A stretch of 64,000 bases of DNA, from the NCBI GenBank assembly GCA_016709305.1, contig JADJNA010000021.1, positions 1 to 64,000 of the forward strand, written 5' to 3'. This DNA comes from Candidatus Villigracilis saccharophilus. GTDB taxonomy: Bacteria > Chloroflexota > Anaerolineae > Anaerolineales > Villigracilaceae. A model generated the notes under the pieces. The model was given only the letters and a program-made list of their open reading frames with translations. It was not told where the DNA came from and did no database searches. A program made the translations under genes and the position numbers. Position 1 is the first letter of the stretch. The number at the start of each line of letters is the position of its first letter. Positions 40,993 through 50,496 of this stretch are shown piece after piece.

Positions 40993-43806
40993 ATGGCTGC
41001 AACAAAGAAAAAAGAAACTTCAAAAAAATCCGTAGTACAGCCTGCGGTCAAGAAAGCGGCAGTGAAGAAACCTGTTGTAAAGAAAGCTGTGAACCCCGCA
41101 GTCAGGAAGAAGGCTGTTAAAAAGGTCGTCAAGCCTGTGGTTAAGAAGTCAGTAGCCAAACCTTCTGCCAGGTCAAAGAAGGTAGTGTCAAAGGAAAAGG
41201 CAATTCAGGTCGTCACACCAAAGGCAAGCGCCATCATGGTCGCTCAAAAATCCGTGAAAGCGATTGTGCCTGTTGAGAAAGAGAAAAAGGAGATCGTGCT
41301 TGTGAAAGAAACTTCCACCAATGAGGAAAAACCACGCCAGGAGAAATCCTACCAGCCGCAAACTATGGAAAAGAAGTGGCAGGACAAATGGGAAGCAGAC
41401 AAGTTGTACCGTGCGGTGATCGATAACAGCAAACCGAAACATTACGCGTTGACCATGCTGCCCTATCCCAGCGGTGACTTGCACATTGGTCACTGGTTTT
41501 CGATGATTCCTCCGGATACACGCGCGCGTTTCATGCGAATGAAGGGCTACAACGTAATGTTCCCGATGGGCTTCGATGCTTTCGGTTTGCCCGCAGAAAA
41601 TGCTGCCATCAAAGACGGCATCCACCCCATGAAGCGCACCTTTCAAAATATTGACCGTATGCGCACCCAGATGAAGACCATGGGTGCCATGTTCGATTGG
41701 GAGCGCGAAGCCATATCAGCGTCTCCTGAATATTACAAATGGACAGAGTGGTTCTTCATTCAGTTATATAAGCAGGGATTGGCTTATCGAAAAATGTCCG
41801 CTGTGGACTGGTGTCCGAAATGTAATACGACTTTGGCGCGCGAGCAGGTCTGGGGTGATGACCGCCACTGCGAACGCTGCGGCACTCCAGTCATCAAAAA
41901 GAATCTGGACCAGTGGTTCTTCAAGGCCACCCAGTACGCCGATGAACTGTTGAATTTCGATGGCATTGATTGGCCGCAGACGGTCAAGACTCTGCAGACG
42001 AATTGGATTGATCGCAGCGAAGGCGCGTCCGTCGTATTCAAAACTGAAATTGGCAATCATGATGTGGAGATATTCACCACCCGCCCCGACACGTTGTGGG
42101 GCGCGACCTTCATGGTCTTCTCGCCAGAACATCCGTTGGTGAGTGAGATCACTACACCCGAGAATAAAGCTGCTGTTGAAGAATACAAGGCGCAAGCCGC
42201 GCGTCAAACCGAAATTCAACGCGGCGCAGTGGACAAGGAAAAGACCGGCGTGTTCACTGGCGCGTATGCCATCAACCCTGTCAACCAGGCGCGCATCCCG
42301 ATCTGGATCGCGGATTATGTCATGATGTCCTACGGCACAGGCGCGATCATGGCCGTGCCCGCGCACGACGAACGAGATTTTGCTTTTGCCCGAAAGTATG
42401 AACTGCCCATTATCCCAGTGATCCAGCCCGAGGGTCAGAGCGAAGCGGATGGAGCGACGATGGAGGCCGCTTTCGTTGGATCAGGCGTAATGGTCAACTC
42501 AGGCATGTTGAACGGGACGAAGGTCAACACAGAAAAAGGAAGAAAGAACCCCAGCATCGCGGCTGCACTGGATTGGCTGGGTGAGCATGGTGTTGGCAGG
42601 GAATCGGTGAACTACCGCTATCGCGACTGGTTGATCAGCCGACAGCGATATTGGGGCGCGCCGATCCCGATGGTTAATTGTGAGATACACGGTTGGAATC
42701 CTGTTCCTGATGACCAACTGCCTGTGGAGTTGCCTGAAGATGTGGAGTGGCGTCCGACTGGCGAAAGTCCTTTGAAGCTCCACCCGACTTGGAAGAATAC
42801 GACTTGCCCCGTCTGCAACGGCCCTGCGACTCGCGAGACCGATACGATGGACACGTTCATGTGCTCGTCGTGGTATCACTTGCGCTATCTGTCGCCGCAT
42901 TACGATCAGGGCCCATTCGATGAAGCCGAGTACAACTATTGGATGCCTGTTGACACGTACACGGGCGGCATCGAACACGCCACCATGCATTTGTTGTACA
43001 CACGCTTTTTCCATAAGGCGCTGCGTGACGCGGGTATCGTGGAAGGCCATGAGCCGATGCTGCAATTACGCAATCAAGGCATGGTTCTGGGCGAAGACGG
43101 CGACAAGATGTCGAAGAGTAAGGGCAATGTGATCGCCCCCGACGTGCTGGTGAACAAATACGGCGCGGACAGTGTGCGCGCGTACATCATGTTCTTTGCG
43201 CGCTGGGAGATGGGTGCGCCGTGGGATTCGCCAGGCATTGAGGGATCAGTACGCTGGATCAGGCGTGTGTGGACATTGTTCACCGATCCGACTCAGCCGA
43301 CAACAGCTTCGGACGAGGTGAAGAAGAATCTGCGCCGAAAGGTTCACCAGACCCTGCGCAAGGTAACGCGCGATTTCGAGAACTTTGAATTCAATACGAT
43401 CATTTCATCTTTGATGGAATTGATGAACGAAATGTACAAGGCGCGCGAAGCCGGCGCCGCCGGCAGCGACGAATGGAAGGAAGCGCAGGAAATCTATTTG
43501 AAGATGATGGCGTCCGCCACACCGCACATTGCTGAAGAATTGTGGGCGTATTTGGGCAAGCCGTATTCGGTTCATCAACAATCATGGCCCATCGTTGACG
43601 AAGCCGCCACAAAAGAAGACTCGATTGAATTGCCTGTTCAGATCAACGGCAAGGTGCGCGATAGAGTCGTTGTCCCGGCCGAGGCAAGCGAGGAAGAGAT
43701 CAAATCTGCGGCTCTGGCGAGTGAAGCTGTCCAGAAGTTTTTGGAAGGCAGGGAACCGAAGAAGGTCATCGTGGCGAATCGGCGATTGGTAAGCATCGTT
43801 GTCTAA
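40993..43806 (+). CDS. leuS: Leucyl-tRNA synthetase with Lys/Ala/Val-rich N-terminal extension
   Basis: 937-residue class I aminoacyl-tRNA synthetase charging tRNA-Leu. Catalytic motifs: HIGH form in PYPSGDLHIGHW (164-167) and KMSKS in DKMSKSKGN (about 705-709). The zinc-type insertion (WCPKCN, HCERCG) and the CP1 editing domain (TTRPDTLWGATF, MAVPAHDERDF) are present. Residues 1-120 are an unusual basic extension with histone-H1-like KKAVKKPVVKK repeats; normal LeuS begins at about residue 120 (YQPQTMEKKWQ). The start at 40993 with GAGGT supports real translation of the extension. Tail-like basic parts may bind tRNA or nucleic acid (inference). Confidence 0.95.
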   Translation: MAATKKKETSKKSVVQPAVKKAAVKKPVVKKAVNPAVRKKAVKKVVKPVVKKSVAKPSARSKKVVSKEKAIQVVTPKASAIMVAQKSVKAIVPVEKEKKEIVLVKETSTNEEKPRQEKSYQPQTMEKKWQDKWEADKLYRAVIDNSKPKHYALTMLPYPSGDLHIGHWFSMIPPDTRARFMRMKGYNVMFPMGFDAFGLPAENAAIKDGIHPMKRTFQNIDRMRTQMKTMGAMFDWEREAISASPEYYKWTEWFFIQLYKQGLAYRKMSAVDWCPKCNTTLAREQVWGDDRHCERCGTPVIKKNLDQWFFKATQYADELLNFDGIDWPQTVKTLQTNWIDRSEGASVVFKTEIGNHDVEIFTTRPDTLWGATFMVFSPEHPLVSEITTPENKAAVEEYKAQAARQTEIQRGAVDKEKTGVFTGAYAINPVNQARIPIWIADYVMMSYGTGAIMAVPAHDERDFAFARKYELPIIPVIQPEGQSEADGATMEAAFVGSGVMVNSGMLNGTKVNTEKGRKNPSIAAALDWLGEHGVGRESVNYRYRDWLISRQRYWGAPIPMVNCEIHGWNPVPDDQLPVELPEDVEWRPTGESPLKLHPTWKNTTCPVCNGPATRETDTMDTFMCSSWYHLRYLSPHYDQGPFDEAEYNYWMPVDTYTGGIEHATMHLLYTRFFHKALRDAGIVEGHEPMLQLRNQGMVLGEDGDKMSKSKGNVIAPDVLVNKYGADSVRAYIMFFARWEMGAPWDSPGIEGSVRWIRRVWTLFTDPTQPTTASDEVKKNLRRKVHQTLRKVTRDFENFEFNTIISSLMELMNEMYKAREAGAAGSDEWKEAQEIYLKMMASATPHIAEELWAYLGKPYSVHQQSWPIVDEAATKEDSIELPVQINGKVRDRVVVPAEASEEEIKSAALASEAVQKFLEGREPKKVIVANRRLVSIVV

Positions 43807-43833
43807 AGAAAGTAAGGCAGAAAAAAATGTTAT

Positions 43834-43871
43834 AAAAGAGTTGGCGGAAATAGTATCTGCCAACTCTTTTT
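43834..43871. terminator. Bidirectional terminator, leuS / aldo-keto reductase
   Basis: Arms AAAAGAGTTGGC and GCCAACTCTTTT with T5 tail, between convergent genes. Confidence 0.85.
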
Positions 43872-43900
43872 GTAATCCCATTTTAGATTAGATATCTGAA

Positions 43901-44871
43901 TTACCAGGCGTACGCTTCAGGCGCTTCTCCGCCGGGGCCGGGCCATATCTCATCGATTTGTTTCATAGCATCCTTATTGAGCTTGATCTTCAACGCGCGC
44001 AATGAACCAGTCAGTTGTTCCATCGTGCGTGGACCGATGATGGGGGCGGTCACAACGGGATTTGCCAAAAGCCACGCCAGTGCCACATCCGCGGGCTGTT
44101 CGCCGCGATCCTTGCAGAATTTCTCCCACGCGATGAGTTTCGAGCGTTTCTTCGCGATCTCCTTCTTCATATCATCCGAGGCACGCCTGCCTGCCTTGAT
44201 CTTTTGCAGGACGCCGCCGAGCAGCCCGCCCGAGAGCGGACTCCACGGGATGAGTCCCAGCCCATAGTCTTTGCTGGCAGGTATCACTTCAAGTTCGATC
44301 ATGCGGTCATTCAAGCTGTAAAGACTCTGCTCACAGACCAGTCCCATAAAGTGACGGGCCTTGGCCGCTTCCTGTGCTTTCGCAATTTGCCATCCTGCAA
44401 AATTGGAAGAGCCGGCATACAGCACTTTTCCCTGTTGAACCAGCACTTCCATCGCCTGCCAGATTTCCTCCCACGGCGAGTTGCGATCCACGTGATGCAT
44501 TTGGTACAGGTCAATGTGGTCGGTCTGCATCCGCTTGAGGGAGGCCTCGCACGCCTCGCGGATATGCAGTGCGGACAGCCGTGACTGATTGGGCCACTCG
44601 CCCATGCGGCCAAAAACTTTTGTGGCGATGACCGTCTTCTCGCGTCTTCCCCCGCCTTGAGCGAACCAGCGTCCGATGATATTTTCGGTGATTCCTTCGC
44701 CGATCTTCCAACCGTAGACATTGGCGGTGTCGAAAAATTGATCCCGAGTTCGAGCGCCCTGTCCATGATGGCGAATGAAGCTTCCTCGCTGGTTTGTGGG
44801 CCAAAGTTCATGGTCCCCAAACATAAGCGCGAAACTTTGAGGCCTGTACGTCCAAGCTGGGTGAATTCCAT
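43901..44871 (-). CDS. Aldo/keto reductase (one frameshift)
   Basis: About 323-residue NADPH-dependent aldo/keto reductase of the YajO/Kv-beta-like subgroup. The N-terminal half MEFTQLGRTGLKVSRLCLGT and the rest are in different frames; the join is at the A5 run 44733-44737, where a sixth base gives GINFFDTANVYG with catalytic Asp and Tyr. Catalytic Lys (VIATKVFG) and His (YQMHHVD) follow, and the C-terminal NADP site is GPRTMEQLTGSLRA. All catalytic residues survive if the frame is restored. Substrate unknown. Convergent with leuS. Confidence 0.88.
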
Positions 44872-44928
44872 GTGTTCCTCCGTGATATGAAAATATCGTT
44901 TATTGATCGAGAATTATTAGTTTGATTT

Positions 44929-45387
44929 TTATGAAGTCTTGCTTAAATCACGTGCCTTTAGATTCCGCCCGCCGATCCACGAGCCGACCATGGTTCCAAC
45001 AAGTGAAACCAGAAAACTAAGCAATACTGCTGATTCAAATTTTCCTTCGACCAAAACATTCAGGATCAAGATGTTAAGGGACATCACCGCGCTTCGAAAT
45101 GAATCAGGGATGAAACTCCCCAAAAATCCGCCAAATACTGCGCCAAAGAGCATCCCGGTATAAGCGCCGGAACTGACTCCGCCGCTCTCGCCGCCAGTCC
45201 ATACGGTCAGAGCACCGGTTAATGCCCCTGTCACCAGGCCTAATGCCGCCCCGGTCAGCGCGCTAATCAGCACACCGTTCCAACTGGCGCTTAATGTGCC
45301 TGTGATCGCTCCAACGAGCATGCCAAATCCAAACCCCAGACCGGCTCCAAAAATACTGCTTCTAATGTAAAGCTCATTATTTTTCAT
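44929..45387 (-). CDS. Glycine-zipper membrane protein
   Basis: 152-residue integral membrane protein with four or five hydrophobic segments dense in Gly/Ala/Ser (GAGLGFGFGMLVGAITGTL, TGAALGLVTGALTGALTVW, GAVFGGFLGSF), i.e. glycine-zipper packing. It ends in a short basic tail. No family recognised. Start ATG 45387 follows the T-rich region of the divergent acyl-CoA ligase promoter. Function unknown; small pore, chaperone or stress protein are all possible. Confidence 0.65.
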   Translation of the reverse strand: MKNNELYIRSSIFGAGLGFGFGMLVGAITGTLSASWNGVLISALTGAALGLVTGALTGALTVWTGGESGGVSSGAYTGMLFGAVFGGFLGSFIPDSFRSAVMSLNILILNVLVEGKFESAVLLSFLVSLVGTMVGSWIGGRNLKARDLSKTS

Positions 45388-45487
45388 AATGGATTCTCTC
45401 TTTATGCTTACAATTAATATGTGTTTGATTGATAAGCAATCTAATGTGGGATAGGTACTGGATTATTTTAATTCATTTCACTCTGAA

Positions 45488-45516
45488 TTCATATTCCAGA
45501 TACTTTCCTGTATAAT
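45488..45516 (+). promoter_or_regulatory. Promoter of acyl-CoA ligase gene
   Basis: TTCATA (45488-45493), a 17-base spacer and TATAAT (45511-45516), with a leader of about 95 bases before the ATG. Confidence 0.55.
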
Positions 45517-45617
45517 CTGCAAACGTAAACATGATCCACTAAAAACCGATCCGCTTGGCTTGTTCAAGAAATGCCTGTTCCTAAAAATACTAACGTATTT
45601 CACCAAAGGAGGCTTTT

Positions 45618-47243
45618 ATGCAAGGACAAATGATGGATTACCAATTGACGCTGACACCGCTGCTGGAGCGCGCGCGTCGCCTCTTTCCCAAGAAGGAGAT
45701 CATCACCAAGGCAGGTCCCTCGCTTGAGCGTTACACCTACGCCGAGATGACCGAACGGGTCGGACGGCTGGCGAATGCGCTGGAAAAGCTGGGCGTGAGG
45801 CGTGGAGACCGTGTTGCGACGTTTGCATGGAACAATTCACGACACCTTGAAATTTATTTTGCCGTGCCCTGCATGGGCGCAGTCCTGCACCCGATCAATT
45901 TGCGCCTGCCCGGCGATCAGATCGCCTTCATCGTCAATCACGCCGATGACCAGGTCTTGTTCGTTGACCCGACCCTTTTACCTGCGGTTGAAAAACTCGC
46001 GCCGTATCTCAAAGGTGTAAAACATTTTGTGGTTATGGGCGATAAAGTACCGGACGGCACCGCGCTCAGTCCCGTTCACGCCTACGAAGACCTGATCAAA
46101 GGCTCCGCTCCCGACTACCCCTGGCCGCATCTCGATGAGAATGAAGCCGCAGCGATGTGCTACACCTCCGGCACGACGGGGAATCCAAAGGGTGTGGTTT
46201 ATTCACACCGCGCCATCTATCTGCACAGCCTTGGGTTGAGCATGACCGATTCGTTCGGGCTTTCAGAACGCGATATCTTTATGCCGGTCGTGCCGATGTT
46301 CCATGTGCTGGCCTGGGGCACGCCTTTTGCCACCATCATGCTCGGAACGAATCTGGTCTTCCCCGGTCCGCACATGCAGCCGCGCGACCTGGCGGAATTG
46401 ATCCAGGCTGAGAAGGTCACGCTCACCGCCGGCGTGCCAACCCTGTGGATGGGCATCCTCAACCTGCTTGAGAACGAACGCTATGATTTGAGCAGCCTGC
46501 GCGGCATGATCGTGGGCGGCGCGGCTGCCTCGCAATACATGATCGAGACCTTCGAGAAGAAGCACGGCATCACCGTCATGCACGCCTGGGGCATGACCGA
46601 GATGAGTCCGCTCGGAACGACCAGCCGCCTCAAGAGCTACCAGGCCAAGCTGCCCGAAGAGGAAAAATTCGCGATCCGCGCCAAGCAGGGAACTTCGGTG
46701 CCCGGCGTTGAAATCCGCGCCATCGAGGAAAGCGGCAAGGAAATCCCGTGGGATGGAAAGGCTTTCGGCGAACTGGAAGTGCGCGGACCGTGGGTCATCA
46801 GCGGCTACTATAACGATGACCGCACTGCCGAATCATTCCATGATGGCTGGTTCCGTACAGGCGATGTGGTGACCATCGATCCTGAAGGATTTGTCCAGAT
46901 CGTTGACCGCGCCAAAGATGTGATCAAGAGCGGCGGCGAATGGATCTCCAGCCAGGATCTGGAGAATGCGATCATGTCGCATCCCAAGGTTTTGGAAGCC
47001 GCTGTGATCGCCCTGCCGCATCCAAAATGGCAGGAACGCCCGCTGGCTTGCGTCGTGCCGAAACCAGATTTCAAAGATTCCATCACCCGTGAAGAGATCT
47101 TTGAACATCTCAAACCGCGTTTTCCAAAAATGTACATGCCCGATGATGTTGTTTTCATCGAAGCCGTTCCCAAGACCAGCGTCGGCAAGTTCGATAAAAA
47201 AGTGCTGCGCGTGCAGTTTAAAGATTTCAAATTGCCAGATTGA
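45618..47243 (+). CDS. Acyl-CoA synthetase (long-chain fatty-acid-CoA ligase type)
   Basis: 541-residue ANL-superfamily enzyme activating a carboxylic acid through an acyl-adenylate to the CoA thioester. P-loop YTSGTTGNPKGV (about 182-193), A5 motif HAWGMTEMSPLGT, A7-A8 GWFRTGDVVTIDPEGF and KDVIKSGGEWIS, and the A10 lysine in TSVGKFDKKVL near the C-terminus. It is closest in style to medium/long-chain fatty acyl-CoA ligases (alkK-like); chain length cannot be read by eye. A strong AAAGGAGG site precedes ATG 45618; single gene with its own terminator. Confidence 0.9.
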   Translation: MQGQMMDYQLTLTPLLERARRLFPKKEIITKAGPSLERYTYAEMTERVGRLANALEKLGVRRGDRVATFAWNNSRHLEIYFAVPCMGAVLHPINLRLPGDQIAFIVNHADDQVLFVDPTLLPAVEKLAPYLKGVKHFVVMGDKVPDGTALSPVHAYEDLIKGSAPDYPWPHLDENEAAAMCYTSGTTGNPKGVVYSHRAIYLHSLGLSMTDSFGLSERDIFMPVVPMFHVLAWGTPFATIMLGTNLVFPGPHMQPRDLAELIQAEKVTLTAGVPTLWMGILNLLENERYDLSSLRGMIVGGAAASQYMIETFEKKHGITVMHAWGMTEMSPLGTTSRLKSYQAKLPEEEKFAIRAKQGTSVPGVEIRAIEESGKEIPWDGKAFGELEVRGPWVISGYYNDDRTAESFHDGWFRTGDVVTIDPEGFVQIVDRAKDVIKSGGEWISSQDLENAIMSHPKVLEAAVIALPHPKWQERPLACVVPKPDFKDSITREEIFEHLKPRFPKMYMPDDVVFIEAVPKTSVGKFDKKVLRVQFKDFKLPD

Positions 47244-47255
47244 TCCATAAAGCAT

Positions 47256-47305
47256 GAACGGATTTACCCATATTGAAAGAGTGGGTAAGTCCGTTCGTTT
47301 TTTTA
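47256..47305 (+). terminator. Terminator of acyl-CoA ligase gene
   Basis: Arms GAACGGATTTACCCA and TGGGTAAGTCCGTTC (one mismatch) followed by GTTTTTTT. Confidence 0.9.
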
Positions 47306-47351
47306 TTGTTTGCAGCTTAAAATGTTTTACATTTATAACTAGGAGCAGATT

Positions 47352-49438
47352 ATGACCGAACCCATGTATTTCCAATGGCAGAATGAGTATCTTTGTAAGA
47401 CCATTTATCCGATGCGTGCACAAAAGTTAATGGATTTCCTGGTTTATTATAAGGAAATTGATATCTGGGCGCAGTACAAGGGCAGGGATATTGCCGCTTT
47501 GCAAAATGAAGTTCAGGAATTTATCAAAGCTAGGGAATTGATCGCAATTACCGCGTATAAATCATACGCATCCCTGCGAAGTTATTTTATGACAGCGGAT
47601 GTGCGCGGCTTTTATTTAAAATTCAAACCCGTCGATGATGCGGAATTGGCTGAGATCAATAAACTTCATCAGTTGTTCATTTCCTCCTGGCCCAAGGATA
47701 TCCGCGGCGAAAGGGGATTTGTCCAAATGCAGATCGCCAATTGGGTCCGCCATCGCGATCTGATCAAGGATTGGGTCAATAACAGAAAGCGCCGCCTTGC
47801 CGCGATGGCACCGGATCATACAAACCGTCCCGCGGAAACCAAGGAGTTAGAGGTGAAGGAAAATACTGTACTGCCCATGGCGGAGCAGGAACTTGAGCAG
47901 CTGCGATCCTTCAATGATACATACGAAAAAATTGAAAAGCCCAAGCTGGAGTGGTATAAGCTGCAGAAGGGCGATCCCAATTTTAAAACACCTGAGGCGG
48001 ATTTCCTTGTGCATTATTCGCCGTCCACGAAGATCACGGTTCAGGATATCGCTGTGTGGAAAGCTGAGGAGTACGAGGCATCCTTGAAAAATAAAGACCA
48101 ATTTGAATTGCTGGAGGAGATCTACCAACGATTAAAAAGAAGCCGGGACGGTATCCACACTGGCTGCAATATATGATCGTCCATTTTTCAGGGATGCGCT
48201 ATGCCAGCGCGCACGGTTCATGGGCAGATCCAAAAGATCTTTTGATGCAATTAAGGATCTCGGAACTTGATAAGGAAAATAAACTGATCCCCAATGACCT
48301 TGAAGTTGAAAGGCTTTGCAAGGAAAAGATCGCGCAATATGAATCGGCCGCTGCGCTTAACAGACCCAGATTGGCATTGTCAACAGAAAAGGCATGGAAG
48401 GATAAAGTCGCTCTTCACATGTTAAGTCTCAAAGCGAATGGACCCAAAACCCGCCGCGCTGGCTTGGCGGCCATAAAAGCCGAGGAAGTCAGGTATGAGT
48501 TCATGTCCATGACGACCGATGAAGCGCTCGCGAAATTGGTTTCCATGAAGGATTCCTTCCCGAAATGGGCATGGAAGGAGATCGTCAAATTAACATCCTT
48601 GCGCGTGAACTATGTTACGGATTTGAATTGGGAGAAGTTGACCCCGGAAGAGGAAACCGAACGCAACTCTTTTCAGGCCACTGCCCTGCGCAATATCATG
48701 AACGCCTGGATCACGAAACATATCGGCGCGTGGCGTGATGAGCATGGGCGCACTCATGAGTTGATCGTCTCCCGCGCGGTCTGTAATGAAACAGCGGAAC
48801 ATATTCAGCATATTCGCGGGCACTTGCCGCCAGGTGGATTAACTCCCAAACCCGGATGGTACCGCACAAATGAAAAGGAAAAGAAATTCCCGGGTGCCTA
48901 TTATGTGAAGCCGGCTTCGGCGGAAGATTATGTTCAGGGCGCCAGTATCTTCTGGCTTCGTTTTGTGAACAAGGTACCTAACGATTGGCAGGTCGCGCAT
49001 GCGGTCGAAACCGAGGCTGGCGATGGTCTGATTCCCAAAGGCTTCATCGGGAGAAAGCCGAAGGATAAAAGTGACATTCCATGGCAGTATAAACCCGGTG
49101 ATACGGTTACACGTTCGCGTACCTATGTAAATGCCAGTAAAGTCAGGGTCACGGAGCAGCAATGGCTGCGTTGGATCCACGAAGCGACTGTAGTAGAGGT
49201 GGCGGAAACCGCCGAGGGGCAGGTGATCCTCACTTATGAAACAGCCCTCCCTGATGATGATCGCGGCATATCTTCCATTGGCATGTTCAAAAAGCCCTTG
49301 AGATGGCTGCTCTCTGAGGGGACCGAGGATGCTTATAATCGTTCTTTTATAGGATATGTGCCTGAGGGGCAGGTTCCGATCGAACACATGAAAACGATGT
49401 TGAATTGGAACAGGATTTTGCGCAAGCAAGTTGTATAA
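47352..49438 (+). CDS. Unrecognised 695-residue protein (one frameshift)
   Basis: One long soluble protein, no signal peptide or membrane segment. The frame changes at the A5 run 48134-48138; a sixth A gives the continuous reading LKKKPGRYPHWLQYMIVHFS, so the two shorter frames (ends at 48176, start at 48173) are one gene. The N-terminal 270 residues are helical and charged with aromatic clusters (YFQWQNEYLCKTIYPMRAQK). The central part holds LPPGGLTPKPGWYRTNEKEK and a possible HxxH-like segment (ETAEHIQHIRGH). The C-terminus is mixed alpha/beta. No motif I can assign. Good AGGAG site and its own terminator. Confidence 0.7.
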
Positions 49439-49445
49439 AAATATG

Positions 49446-49471
49446 GGACAGCCGCGCGGCTGTCCTATTTT
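49446..49471. terminator. Bidirectional terminator
   Basis: Perfect 10-bp palindrome GGACAGCCGC / GCGGCTGTCC followed by TATTTTTT, between two convergent genes. Confidence 0.9.
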
Positions 49472-50494
49472 TTACGGGCTGCCAAAATCCACAACAATGT
49501 AATCCCCGTAACTTCCGTTTGAAAGGTACGCGTACCCAACCCCTAGTTCTTGAGCGTTCTGGTTCAGGATCGCCTCGCGGTGGGTTTGATCGCTCATCCA
49601 CCAGCTCATTGCCGCCTGCGGACCTCCGCCTCCGTAAATGATCTCCTCGGCGTGTGAACCGGAGTACCCTGATGCAAGGATGCGTGTGTAGGCTGAAGAA
49701 CCGTCAGAACCAGTGTGGCTGATTCTATTATTGCATGCCATATCCGCGGCGTGACTTTGGGCTGCGCTGGCAAGCAGTGGATTAACTGTCAGCGCTGACA
49801 GGCCGGCATTCGCGCGTTCTGCATTGATCAGAGATGCGATCTGGTTAACATAGCCGGCATCCTGACTGTAGCTGCAATTTGCTGAATTGACTGAGCCGCT
49901 TCCTGTTTGCGTGGCGCCCGGAGTCGGCACGCTGCCGCTGCTTCCAACAATGATCTTCACCCAAAAGGTTTTTTCAATTCCGATCAATACAACTTCTCCA
50001 GCAGAATTATTCAAGGTGAAGAATCCGGTATATGTCCCGTTAGCCGGCGGCGCGGTCAATTCCACAGAGACCTGGACTTTCTCATTCGTCAGCGTGGCCG
50101 GGACCGGTGTGGAGAGATCCGCATTCATTTGGTCGCCCGCCGAAAATTTCAATGTGTAATCGATCCACGGACAGGTGCCGGTGTTTTGAAATTCCCACGT
50201 CTTGATGAATGTCTCCCCGGTTTTCATGAGGGTATTATCTTGAATGGTCACATCCCGCAGCAGGATCGCGCTGTCTTTACAGTTCGGCGGGGCGGTGATC
50301 GCGAGGGTCGGGGCGACAGTGACTGCTGGCGTCGGTGTCGCTGTGAGTGGAACGAATCCCGATTTCGTGGGCTGCAATGTCGCTGTTACAAAATTCTGTT
50401 GAGCGGGAGTCGCGGTCGCTGAATCAACCTTGATGGAAATACAGGCTGTCAGCAGACTTGCAAGGAGTAAGAGCAGGGTGGCTTTTTTGTTCAT
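49472..50494 (-). CDS. CAP/SCP-domain lipoprotein with NBR1-like Ig domain
   Basis: 340-residue exported lipoprotein: signal peptide with lipobox LLTAC (about Cys17), a Thr/Pro/Ala-rich spacer, an NBR1-type Ig-like domain (about 75-180: TGETFIKTWEFQNTGTCPW), a second linker, and a C-terminal CAP/SCP domain (about 215-340: LINAERANAGLSALTVNPLL, HAADMACNNRISHTG, the His-Glu set in SHAEEIIYGG, SWWMSDQTHREAILN). CAP proteins are secreted and often bind lipids or act as peptidases; role here unknown. ATG 50494 begins 2 bases after the stop codon of the methylase-like gene, so the two are co-translated. Confidence 0.88.
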   Translation of the reverse strand: MNKKATLLLLLASLLTACISIKVDSATATPAQQNFVTATLQPTKSGFVPLTATPTPAVTVAPTLAITAPPNCKDSAILLRDVTIQDNTLMKTGETFIKTWEFQNTGTCPWIDYTLKFSAGDQMNADLSTPVPATLTNEKVQVSVELTAPPANGTYTGFFTLNNSAGEVVLIGIEKTFWVKIIVGSSGSVPTPGATQTGSGSVNSANCSYSQDAGYVNQIASLINAERANAGLSALTVNPLLASAAQSHAADMACNNRISHTGSDGSSAYTRILASGYSGSHAEEIIYGGGGPQAAMSWWMSDQTHREAILNQNAQELGVGYAYLSNGSYGDYIVVDFGSP

Positions 50495-50496
50495 GA

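Noticed and set aside
47352..49438. Two overlapping unknown genes (ATGA overlap at 48173-48176)
   Set aside because: Adding one A at 48134-48138 yields one continuous protein-like reading across the junction, so a single frameshifted gene is the better explanation.
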